NCBI GenBank assembly: GCA_039961635.1
Contig: JABRWB010000005.1
Span: 23,259-87,258, forward strand
Length of the DNA stretch: 64,000 nt
Origin: a bacterium
GTDB lineage: Bacteria > 4484-113 > JAGGVC01
Reading direction: 5' to 3'
Shown here: one piece after another, positions 33,251-41,239 of the stretch
How positions within the stretch are numbered: the stretch's first letter is position 1
How the letters are laid out: every line of letters starts with the position of its first letter
Position numbers and translations under genes: made by a program
The notes under the pieces: generated by a model
The model's database searches: none
The model's input: the letters and a program-made list of their open reading frames with translations, nothing else
What the model was told of the DNA's origin: nothing

Positions 33251-34057
33251 GTGGACGACAGGAACAGACTGTTCGCATTGCGCAAACTGGCCGAAACGGA
33301 GCTGAAAATCGCCGCCGCGGCAGGTGAAATGCGGGATTTCGGCTGGTGCAGGCTTGCGGTTTCCCAGCGGTTTCCTTTTTACTCTCCCGGCTGGGCGGTC
33401 TTCCCGCAGTTTGCGCCGGGCGAAGGCGATGCCGCGAAGGACTTGGAGTCCGTAATTGGTTCCATTGCGCCGGAGATGAAATCCTGCGGCGCGTCCGGCT
33501 TGCGCGTCGTCTTTTCACCTGAACTGACGGGAGACTACCTCGCGAAAAATCTTTCTGAAGACCTGTTTCTTCTTGATTTCAAGCAGGAAATCCGCGACGT
33601 ATATGCATGGGTCAAGGCGAAAAAGCCCGCGTCCCAACCCGGAATTGAAATCCGCGCCGCAAGCTCGGACTGGGAGGCCGCCGCGCCCGCTTTCGAAGAG
33701 CCGGAAAGCCCGATGCCGGCCGCGGACAGGATGGCGATCCACCGGATGAGGGACGGGAATTTGCCCGGATACAAAACGCTGATTGCTTTTCTGAACGGGG
33801 CGCCCGCCGGCAGGATGGCATATTTCAACGACGGGGTGGCCGGCAGGCTGCACGGCTTGTACGTGCTTCCGGGATTCAGGCGCAAGGGGGTCGCAACCGC
33901 TCTGATGGATGCGGGACTCGCCGCGGCGCGCGACGCGGGGAATATAGTAATCGGCGTAATCGCGCGGCGCGAAAGCCCGGCGCGGTTCCTTTATGTCGAC
34001 TTCGGATTCGCCAAGATCGGCGAGATTGCAATTTACGAAGGCAAAGCGCCGCTTTGA
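33251..34057 (+). CDS. GNAT-family N-acetyltransferase
   Basis: A 268-residue protein with a C-terminal GNAT domain: LHGLYVLPGFRRKGVATALMDAGLAAA contains the acetyl-CoA-binding Arg-x-x-Gly-x-Gly/Ala motif, followed by FLYVDFGFAKIGEIAIY. The N-terminal about 150 residues are a less similar, possibly duplicated GNAT-like half (LAVSQRFPFYSPGWAVFP). Start at GTG 33251, which lies 6 nt after a TATACT box and has no Shine-Dalgarno site, so it is another candidate leaderless gene. It overlaps the convergent hydrolase gene by 25 bp at the 3' end. Substrate unknown. Confidence 0.8.
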   Translation: MDDRNRLFALRKLAETELKIAAAAGEMRDFGWCRLAVSQRFPFYSPGWAVFPQFAPGEGDAAKDLESVIGSIAPEMKSCGASGLRVVFSPELTGDYLAKNLSEDLFLLDFKQEIRDVYAWVKAKKPASQPGIEIRAASSDWEAAAPAFEEPESPMPAADRMAIHRMRDGNLPGYKTLIAFLNGAPAGRMAYFNDGVAGRLHGLYVLPGFRRKGVATALMDAGLAAARDAGNIVIGVIARRESPARFLYVDFGFAKIGEIAIYEGKAPL

Positions 34058-34959
34058 TCCGGCTCCGCGACGGAGAATGGGAGGCCCAAGGCCGAGAGGA
34101 ATTTCATCTTGATATCCAGCACCGCGCCCTCGAACAGCTTGGGACTGCGCCCTTCGCCGTCCAGTATGTAAAAGTCCGTCGGGATTCCGGCGGCCACGAG
34201 AGCGTTCGCCATTTCCTGCGATTCGTTCCAGTTCGTCACATTGTCGTTGCGGCCGTGAAACAGGAGCACGCGCCCGGTGATCCTTTCCGCGAAGAACAGC
34301 GGCGAGCGCATCCGGTAGGCGTCGGAATCCCGTAACGGGCTTCCCAATTCCGCTTCGGTTAAATCCAAAATCCGGCGCCGGCTTTCCTTGCGTTCGTCCG
34401 CGAGTCCGGCGGCGTATTCGGCCGCGTCGTAAAATCCCGACGAGGCGATGACGCCCGCGACTTCCGTTTTAGTCGCGGCCAGCATCGCAAGATACGCGCC
34501 TTCCGCCCAGCCTTCGATCACGACGCGGTTTTCGTCCAGCCTGACATGCCGGCGGATGTATTCGAGAGCCGCCAGAACGTCCATCAGCGCCGGGCCGCCC
34601 AGCGCTCCCTCGCGAAAGTCCGGAGCGAATACGGCGTAGCCCAGCGGGGCGTATACCGCCCCGCCGTCGCGGAAAAAGGAAAGCGCGTCGGTTGATTCCC
34701 CCCCCCCGCCGTTGAGAAGCAGCACGACCGGATGCGGCCCCTCGCCCGCCGGGATGTAAACCAGCGACCTGCAAATCGTGCCGTCCTCGACGCGCACGCG
34801 CACCGCGGCGGGCTCCGGAAAATACCGGCCAGGCTCGTTCCCGCGTTCCGCGGCGGACAAGGCCGGCGGCGCCGCTATTAGCGCGGCGAAAATCGAAGCT
34901 GCAAGCAAACTTTTCACGCGTGACATTTGACTGCGCAAGGCGGCGGCGCGTTCGGTCAT
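34033..34959 (-). CDS. secreted alpha/beta-hydrolase-like protein lacking nucleophile (pseudoenzyme)
   Basis: A 308-residue protein with a signal peptide (SRVKSLLAASIFAALIAAPP). It has a prolyl-oligopeptidase/dienelactone-hydrolase-like fold: YIPAGEGPHPVVLLLNGGGG (oxyanion loop), and RVVIEGWAEGAYLAM at the nucleophile elbow, where the usual GxSxG is GWAEG (Ala in place of Ser). The Asp is retained (LLFHGRNDNVTNW), but the His position reads GEGRSPKLF. Two of three catalytic residues are therefore absent. ATG 34959 overlaps the aldehyde dehydrogenase stop (ATGA). Start at 34926 would still give a good signal peptide. Binding rather than catalysis is likely. Confidence 0.75.
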   Translation of the reverse strand: MTERAAALRSQMSRVKSLLAASIFAALIAAPPALSAAERGNEPGRYFPEPAAVRVRVEDGTICRSLVYIPAGEGPHPVVLLLNGGGGESTDALSFFRDGGAVYAPLGYAVFAPDFREGALGGPALMDVLAALEYIRRHVRLDENRVVIEGWAEGAYLAMLAATKTEVAGVIASSGFYDAAEYAAGLADERKESRRRILDLTEAELGSPLRDSDAYRMRSPLFFAERITGRVLLFHGRNDNVTNWNESQEMANALVAAGIPTDFYILDGEGRSPKLFEGAVLDIKMKFLSALGLPFSVAEPDQSGALPS

Positions 34960-36392
34960 GCTCCCCAGTAGTTGTTGAACAACATATCGCGCGGCGCGGT
35001 CATTTCTTCCACCGCCCACCGCAGTCCCGCCAATCCGCTCCGAGCGGCCGAGGCCGAGCGGTACTGGACGCCTTCCTCTATTTCCAGCGGGTATTCGTTC
35101 ATTATTATCGTGCCGGCGTTCAGATTTTCCAGAAGGTACAGCCCGTCCTCCTGGTCGCGGGAAAACAATGCCGCAATGAAGTCGCTGCCGGTGGCATGCA
35201 TGAATTTCACCGCCGCATCCAGCGAATCTACGCTGTGCATCACGGCAACGGGTCCCATCGGGCGGGGATTGGCGGCGATAAAATCCTGCGGGAGATCTTC
35301 TATCAGCGTCGGCTGGAACAACGCGCCCTCGCAATCGCCCCCGGCGACAACCCGCGCACCCGCGCTTTTGGCGCGCGATATCCAGTCGGCGAGCCTTTCG
35401 GCCTCGTTCTTGTACGTCATCGGGCCGACCAGCGTTCCGGGATCGAGCGGATCGCCCGCTTTGACGTCCAACTCCACGGCGTCCACCATCCTCTGGCGGA
35501 ACTGCGGATAGATTCTGTCGTGGACCAGCACGTTTTCGATCGCGAAGCACGACTGCCCCGCGCCGGCGAACGCGCCGCGAGCGATCGCGCCTGCCGCGTA
35601 TTTAACGTCGCAGTCCGGCATCACAATCGCCGCAGCGTCGCCGAAAATGTTCATCGAAACGTGCTTGTTTCCGGCGCGCTCCGCGATTTTGGACGCCATC
35701 CGCTTCGAACCGAAGTACGAGAGCATCGCCACCCGCGGATCGTCAATCGCCGCGTAAAACAAATCGTAATCCATCGGCAAAACCGAGAACCAGCGGATTT
35801 CGCCCATTGCGTCGCCGACGATATCGGCGAACCGGAGCACCGAAAGCGCGGCGCCCGTCGGAGGGCGTTGCACGACGACCGTACCTGCGGCCGCCGCCGC
35901 TGCGAGCTGGTGCGCGCACAGCGAAACCGGATTGGTGAACGGAACCGCGGAAAGAACGACGCCGCGCGGGAACCGCCTTATCATATTCATCCGCTGCAAG
36001 CTGCCAACCGGAACAAACATCGGCTCGATGATGTTGCGCTGGCGCACGCACTCCTTTGCGCCGGCCTGGAGAAGTCCGGTGGCCGATTTGATTTCGCCCA
36101 AGGCCAGCGCTATCGGCTTGCCGGTCTCGCGGCAAAGAAGATCGGCAAGGCCGTCGCTTTCCACGCGAAGCCGCGCCGCCGCCGCCGAAAGCAGCTTGGC
36201 GCGTTCCGCCGGATGAAGCGCGCGCGCGCGCAAAAACGCCGCCGCCGCGCAATCGAGGAACAAAGGAAGCGCCGCGCTGCCCGCGCGCGTGTAACCGCCG
36301 AGCTTCGACCCGTCGAGAATTGAAAAGGCCTCGACTTCGGCCTCGCCCGGTATTTCCTCTCCGGCTATCGTCAGGGGAAAGCGGTGGTTCAT
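34956..36392 (-). CDS. aldehyde dehydrogenase family protein
   Basis: A 478-residue ALDH-superfamily enzyme. The catalytic Cys is present (GAGQSCFAIENVLV). The NAD-binding and tail signatures are recognisable (SALRF segment, MGPVAVMHSVD, and ENLNAGTIIMNEYP). The usual general base in LELGGK aligns with MNIFGDAA, so Glu is replaced by Asn. The second conserved Glu (EEIFGP) reads RPMGP. CoA-dependent ALDHs also lack the first Glu, so an acylating enzyme is one possibility. The start is ATG 36392 after GGGG. The stop overlaps the next, hydrolase-like gene by 4 bp, so the two form an operon. Substrate unknown. Confidence 0.8.
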   Translation of the reverse strand: MNHRFPLTIAGEEIPGEAEVEAFSILDGSKLGGYTRAGSAALPLFLDCAAAAFLRARALHPAERAKLLSAAAARLRVESDGLADLLCRETGKPIALALGEIKSATGLLQAGAKECVRQRNIIEPMFVPVGSLQRMNMIRRFPRGVVLSAVPFTNPVSLCAHQLAAAAAAGTVVVQRPPTGAALSVLRFADIVGDAMGEIRWFSVLPMDYDLFYAAIDDPRVAMLSYFGSKRMASKIAERAGNKHVSMNIFGDAAAIVMPDCDVKYAAGAIARGAFAGAGQSCFAIENVLVHDRIYPQFRQRMVDAVELDVKAGDPLDPGTLVGPMTYKNEAERLADWISRAKSAGARVVAGGDCEGALFQPTLIEDLPQDFIAANPRPMGPVAVMHSVDSLDAAVKFMHATGSDFIAALFSRDQEDGLYLLENLNAGTIIMNEYPLEIEEGVQYRSASAARSGLAGLRWAVEEMTAPRDMLFNNYWGA

Positions 36393-36463
36393 ACATCCCC
36401 GCAAAAGCAAAATCGGCCCGAAAAACGGGATTGCCCATTATACGCCATCCGCACGGCGCAGGG

Positions 36464-36533
36464 ATATGGGTGCAAGGACATCCTTGTTAGGCGGGCGCAG
36501 CCAACCGCCCGAAGGCGGATTGGTAACTTTACT
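36464..36533. repeat. palindrome-rich repeat in ALDH-lipoprotein gap
   Basis: Several small palindromes are packed together here (CAAGGACATCCTTG, GGCGGGCGCAGCC with GGCGG partners, CCGCCCGAAGGCGG). The style is like the terminal-hairpin elements in galK and miaA, but I cannot define ends or a second copy in this window. The 252-bp gap 36393-36644 contains no gene. Confidence 0.5.
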
Positions 36534-36644
36534 GACGGTGCTGCGCTTGTCCGGCCGACGGCCCGCGCGGCAAGCGCGTAAAATATTGGTATCGCAATGC
36601 CGGTATTTACTTGAGTTCTGCAATCCATCCCAAGGGGGAAACCA

Positions 36645-39600
36645 ATGACGAAATTTGCAACGAGCGGCGTTGCTCTTGCCCTCTCGATTCTTCTCGCATC
36701 GCTTATTTTCGCGTGCGGCAAGTCAGCGAATCCTCCGGCTGCCCCCGCGTCGGGTGACGGTGCCGGGATTCCGATTGATTCGGTTGAATCCGGCGGCAAA
36801 ACCGCGCCCGTGGGCGGCGGCTGGCCTTCCGAGCTTCCCGACGACCGCCCGCAACCATGGGAAAAGCTTGATGAAAACGGCTATGTGATTGCATCCGGCG
36901 GGGATAAGGACATAAGCTCCATCAACACCGACACCGAATTTGCGGCCGGCGTCGAGCGCTACATCGAATTTGGCGACGTAACGGACTTCGGCGAAGCGTC
37001 GCGGTTCGCGAGCGGTGCGGCGGGTGCGCGCAGCGTAAGCTGGGCGCTCTACCGGCTTTCGATGGGGGCTGGCCAGCCCGGCGTCGTCGCTGCGGACGTA
37101 AATCCGCTTCCCGCGGGCGGCGGCCTGATATCAAACTGGTACGCCGGGATTTCGGACTACGGAAACGGAACCTGGAAGTGGTACGGGCCGTTTTCGGATT
37201 CTCATGTGCGGATTTCGATACCGCAGGGTGATTTCACCTCGCAGATAGGCAATACGTTCGTGGCGATAGTCGCGTTCGACGGCGCGGCGTTCGACGTCGT
37301 CGGCGTCGGCGCGAATCCGCGCGACGATTCGGACGCCTCCGCGCCGCCTGCTCCTGGAACGCCCACCGTCACCGCGGCCGCGGGGGGGGTCGTCGTCGAG
37401 TGGCCCGACGTGGTGGCAATCGATCTTGCGGGGTACCGGCTTTATTTCTCGAACGATCCGTTTTCGCAGCCCGACGACGCGGGAGTAGGGGCGGTCGGGT
37501 ATTTGCTCGCGCAGCCGCGGTTCTTCCTTCCCGAAATCGGCGACGAAGTCATTGTCGGACTTACCGCGGTGGACGTCTCCGGAAACGAAAGCGCGCTTTC
37601 GCCGACCGCGGGCGCGGTTCCTTTGCCGGGCGATCCCCCAAGCGCATCGCTTCAAACGGATGCGGCGGGAGGCAAGCGGGCTGGCACAATCACGCTCACC
37701 GCCACAGGCGGCGAGACTTACGATTTCGATATTGACGGCGACGGCGTGTTCGACCTTACCAATACTACGGGCACGGCGCTCGCGGATACTTCTAACACGG
37801 GAATAATCCGCCCCGCGGTTCGCTGCACGAATTCGGGCGGCGGCGTTTCGTTCGCCGCGGTCTCGCTCATCATCACCTCAAACAGCAGGCCGCTGGCGGA
37901 AGCGCACGTTTCTCCCAGCACCGGAGTCGTGCCTTTCAGCGCTTTCTTCAACGGTTTCGGATGGGACGACGACGGAACGATTGCCGAATGGGCCTGGGAC
38001 ACGGACGGCGACGGAAACTACGAATACACGAGTTCGAACGATCCCGAGGCTCCCCCTTACGAATACACGTATCCGGGGCTTTTTTCCGCGCGGTTCCGCG
38101 TGACCGACGACCAAGGAAGTTTCGACGTAGACACGGCGTGGGTTCTCGCCAACCCCGCTGGCGGCGCCGCCAACCAGCTGCCTTCCGCAAGCCTGGATTC
38201 GGGCGCGCAATTCCATCAGGCTGGCTCGGCTGTCATCTTCGACGCGTCGGGCAGCGTCGATCCCGACGGAGTGATCGAGCGGTACGACTGGGATTTCGAC
38301 GGCGATTTCCTGTGGGACAAGACGAGCGATTTACCGGTAGCGTCGCACATTTACACCGGATACTACGACGGCACAGCGTCGGTGCGCGTGACGGACGACG
38401 GCGGCGCATCCGAGACGGCGACCATTCCGGTAAGGATCAACGTCGCGCCTTACGCGATCGGGATCGCGAATCCTGACGAGGCCGAGAACGGCCAGACCAT
38501 TCTGCTTGACGCGTCCGGCAGCTTCGACTCGGACGGCCAAGTGACGCTTTACGAATGGGACGTCGATAACAACGGCGAATATGAAGTCAACACGGGGACA
38601 AGCCCGTATTATCAAATCGCCGACTACCCGTCCGGCAGATTCACAGTCGGATTCCGAGTGACGGACGACTTGCAGGGCCAGGGCGAAGGCACGATTTTCT
38701 TCATTGTCAAAGGATGGAGCGCGTTGTACAGCGTGGCGGGGACCGAAGACTCGTTTCATTCGATGGCGCTGGTATACGGGCGGCCCGCGATAAGCTTTTA
38801 CAACTGGAGCGACTCGGATCTGATGTACACCCGCAACCAGGACGAGTTTGGATATTCTTGGACCCAGCCTGTGACGGTGGATTCTGGCGGCGTGGTCGGG
38901 CGCGACAGCTCGCTCGCGGTCGTCAACGGTTTTCCGGCGATCGCGTATCTCGACCAGGGCAACACGGCGCTGAAGTACTGCCGCGCCTTGGACGAAATCG
39001 GAAACTCATGGGGAATGCCCGTGACCGTGGACAACGCCGGAGACGTTGGCGAGAAGCCCTGCCTGCTCGTCGTCGGAGGGCGTCCCGCGATCGCGTACAT
39101 CGACATCGGCAACTCGAACCTGAAGTACGTCCGCGCGAACGACGAAAACGGCGCGACCTGGGGCTCACCGGTCACGCCGGACAATTCCGGCACCGTCGGC
39201 GTCGGCAGCGTGTGCATGATGATGGTCTACGACCGTCCGGCGATTTCGTACTACAACGACAGCACGAAAGACATTATGTACGTGCGCGCGGCCGGCCAGT
39301 ACGGGACGTCGTGGGGCGCTCCGATCACCGTGGACTCGACCGAAGATTTGGGCAGGTTCAACTCGATGGCGATGGTGGACGGCAGGCCGGCGATCGCGTA
39401 CTACAACGAGACCCAGAATTGGATCCAATACAGCCGTGCGGCCGATTTCAACGGCGTTACTTGGGGCGGCGAAGTGCCGATCACGCACGCGGACGACATC
39501 GGCCAGTACCTGTCGCTTGCGGTGATAAACGGTTATCCGATGATCGCGTTTTACAACGCCACGGAAACGGACTGCTATCTTGTGGAAGCCTACTTCCGCG

Positions 39601-39746
39601 ACGGCTCGGAGTGGCAGACGCCTTTTCAATTTCTTTCCAGCTCGGACTACGGCAAGTACACGAACCTGATCGAATATTACGGCCAGCCCGCGATTGCCAC
39701 TTTCGACAACACGTTCGATCAAATCGTATTCATCCGCAAGTATTAG
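36645..39746 (+). CDS. lipoprotein with PKD-like domains and propeller repeats
   Basis: A 1033-residue protein with ATG after AAGGGGGAAACC and lipobox IFAC (about residue 24). After a Pro/Gly-rich leader come a beta domain (about 105-235), an FN3-like module (about 235-345, AAAGGVVVEWPDVVAIDLAG), PKD-like domains (IDGDGVFDLTN; AEAHVSPSTGVVPFSAFFNG; ASGSVDPDGVIERYDWDFD; DASGSFDSDGQVTLYEWDVD), and about six PAIAYY-type repeats (GRPAISFYNW ... GQPAIATFDN). It lacks the dockerin loops of the tandem trio at 18811-26535 but shares their tail repeats. Probably a surface-exposed adhesive or sensory lipoprotein. Confidence 0.85.
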   Translation: MTKFATSGVALALSILLASLIFACGKSANPPAAPASGDGAGIPIDSVESGGKTAPVGGGWPSELPDDRPQPWEKLDENGYVIASGGDKDISSINTDTEFAAGVERYIEFGDVTDFGEASRFASGAAGARSVSWALYRLSMGAGQPGVVAADVNPLPAGGGLISNWYAGISDYGNGTWKWYGPFSDSHVRISIPQGDFTSQIGNTFVAIVAFDGAAFDVVGVGANPRDDSDASAPPAPGTPTVTAAAGGVVVEWPDVVAIDLAGYRLYFSNDPFSQPDDAGVGAVGYLLAQPRFFLPEIGDEVIVGLTAVDVSGNESALSPTAGAVPLPGDPPSASLQTDAAGGKRAGTITLTATGGETYDFDIDGDGVFDLTNTTGTALADTSNTGIIRPAVRCTNSGGGVSFAAVSLIITSNSRPLAEAHVSPSTGVVPFSAFFNGFGWDDDGTIAEWAWDTDGDGNYEYTSSNDPEAPPYEYTYPGLFSARFRVTDDQGSFDVDTAWVLANPAGGAANQLPSASLDSGAQFHQAGSAVIFDASGSVDPDGVIERYDWDFDGDFLWDKTSDLPVASHIYTGYYDGTASVRVTDDGGASETATIPVRINVAPYAIGIANPDEAENGQTILLDASGSFDSDGQVTLYEWDVDNNGEYEVNTGTSPYYQIADYPSGRFTVGFRVTDDLQGQGEGTIFFIVKGWSALYSVAGTEDSFHSMALVYGRPAISFYNWSDSDLMYTRNQDEFGYSWTQPVTVDSGGVVGRDSSLAVVNGFPAIAYLDQGNTALKYCRALDEIGNSWGMPVTVDNAGDVGEKPCLLVVGGRPAIAYIDIGNSNLKYVRANDENGATWGSPVTPDNSGTVGVGSVCMMMVYDRPAISYYNDSTKDIMYVRAAGQYGTSWGAPITVDSTEDLGRFNSMAMVDGRPAIAYYNETQNWIQYSRAADFNGVTWGGEVPITHADDIGQYLSLAVINGYPMIAFYNATETDCYLVEAYFRDGSEWQTPFQFLSSSDYGKYTNLIEYYGQPAIATFDNTFDQIVFIRKY

Positions 39747-39834
39747 GCCGGCTGCAAGGGATGCGCCTCAAAGCGCGCCGGCTTTACGGCCCTCCCTTAT
39801 AATCTCCCCGCCGGTTTGTTCCGGCGGAGGACTT

Positions 39835-41142
39835 ATGGAATCACGCGGAACGGAATTGCGCGGCGCGGCCTCTCTCGGCCCTGATTACTGGCGCGCGCTC
39901 GACGCCGAGGCGCTGCGCGGGAAATTCAAGCGCAACTTGAACGAGGGGCTGTTCTCGCTCATCGCGTTCATGGGACTGGACGAGGCCGAAATCGAGGCCG
40001 AAGGCTGGCTCGTGCGCGACGGGAAGGGCCGCGAGTTCATAGACTGCCTGGGCGGGTACGGCGTCTTCAACTTCGGCCACCGGCATCCGGAAATAATCGC
40101 CGCGGTCGAGGCGCAGCTTCACCGCCAGCCGCTTTCGAGCAAGCTTCTCATGTCCCCGCCCGCGCTGGAGCTTGCCGCGACGCTTGCCGAAATCACGCCG
40201 GGGAAACTGCAGAAGTGCTTCTTCTGCAACAGCGGCACCGAGGCCGTCGAGGCGTCGCTTAAGCTCGCGCGGCTCACGACGGGGCGGAAGGGGATAATTT
40301 ACGCTTCCCGCGCATTCCACGGAAAGACGCTCGGCTCGCTTTCAGCGACCGACCGCGAAAAGCACCGCGCGCCGTTCGATCCGCTTCTCGGAAAATTCAC
40401 CGTCGTCCCGTTCGGCGAAGCGGACGCGCTCAAATCCGCGGTGACCGATGAAGTCGCGGCGGTGATACTCGAGCCGGTGCAGGGCGAGGGCGGTATATTC
40501 CCCGCGCCGCCGGGCTACCTTGCGGCCGCGCGCGCGGCGTGCGACCGCGCGGGTGCGCTGCTTATCTTCGACGAGGTGCAGACCGGGATGGGACGCACGG
40601 GGACGAACTTCGCCTGCGAGCACGACGGCGTCGCGCCCGACGTGATGGCGCTCGCCAAGGCGCTGGGCGGCGGCGTGATGCCCATCGGCGCGGTAATCGG
40701 CACGCCCGAAGCGTGGGCGGGATTCGAGGCGAATCCGCTTATCCACACGTCCACGTTCGGCGGCAACCCGCTTGCGTGCGCCGCGGCGCTTGCCGCGTGC
40801 AGGGTGCTCGTGCGCGACGGGCTTGCGGAGCGCGCCCGGCTTCGCGGACTCGAATTTCTCGCCGGACTGGAATCGCTGAAATCGGATTTTCCGGAGCTTG
40901 TAAGGGACGTGCGCGGCCGCGGGCTGATGATCGGCATCGAGTTCGCCGCGCCGGACGTCGCGGAGCTTTTCATCGCGATGATGATCGAGCTTGGCGTCTT
41001 CGTCGCGTTCGCGCTCAACAAGCCGGACATAATCCGCGTCGAGCCGCCCCTGACAATCCCGCCGGAGGTGGTGACGGAAGTCGTCTCCCGGATGCGCCAG
41101 GCGTGCGGCCACGTCGCGGGGATCGTGAGGGAGTTGGGGTAG
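39835..41142 (+). CDS. patA: putrescine/acetylornithine-type class III aminotransferase
   Basis: A 435-residue PLP-dependent aminotransferase with the class III signatures: FIDCLGGYGVFNFGHRHP, FFCNSGTEAVEASLKLA, LIFDEVQTGMGRTG and LAKALGGGVMPIGA, whose Lys (about residue 273) holds PLP. The blocks FIDCLGG, GMGRTG and TFGGNPLACAAALA are closest to putrescine-2-oxoglutarate aminotransferase (PatA/YgjG), which degrades putrescine to 4-aminobutanal. Acetylornithine aminotransferase remains possible. ATG 39835 follows GGAGG; a TATAAT lies at 39798-39803. Fused N-terminal residues are normal. Linked closely to the subtilase gene (98-bp gap) but its function seems unrelated. Confidence 0.85.
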   Translation: MESRGTELRGAASLGPDYWRALDAEALRGKFKRNLNEGLFSLIAFMGLDEAEIEAEGWLVRDGKGREFIDCLGGYGVFNFGHRHPEIIAAVEAQLHRQPLSSKLLMSPPALELAATLAEITPGKLQKCFFCNSGTEAVEASLKLARLTTGRKGIIYASRAFHGKTLGSLSATDREKHRAPFDPLLGKFTVVPFGEADALKSAVTDEVAAVILEPVQGEGGIFPAPPGYLAAARAACDRAGALLIFDEVQTGMGRTGTNFACEHDGVAPDVMALAKALGGGVMPIGAVIGTPEAWAGFEANPLIHTSTFGGNPLACAAALAACRVLVRDGLAERARLRGLEFLAGLESLKSDFPELVRDVRGRGLMIGIEFAAPDVAELFIAMMIELGVFVAFALNKPDIIRVEPPLTIPPEVVTEVVSRMRQACGHVAGIVRELG

Positions 41143-41180
41143 GTTGATAAAGATTGGCAAGCAAGCTGCCGTGTGCGAAG

Positions 41181-41215
41181 CAACTGGCAACTGTCAACTG
41201 TCAACTGTGAACTGT
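41181..41215. repeat. heptamer array CAACTGT upstream of subtilase
   Basis: Five near-perfect units of CAACTGT. It sits between the patA stop and the subtilase signal peptide and is open in frame with it. Similar arrays lie at 61838-61865 and in gaps at 58013-59090 and 63206-63345. Confidence 0.8.
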
Positions 41216-41239
41216 CATCTAATTGAGGGGCGCATCCAA

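Noticed and set aside
41144..41239. Upstream TTG start for the subtilase giving a 32-residue extension
   Set aside because: The extension is encoded by heptamer repeats and precedes the n-region; TTG 41240 has GAGGGG and gives a standard lipoprotein leader. Kept as an alternative only.
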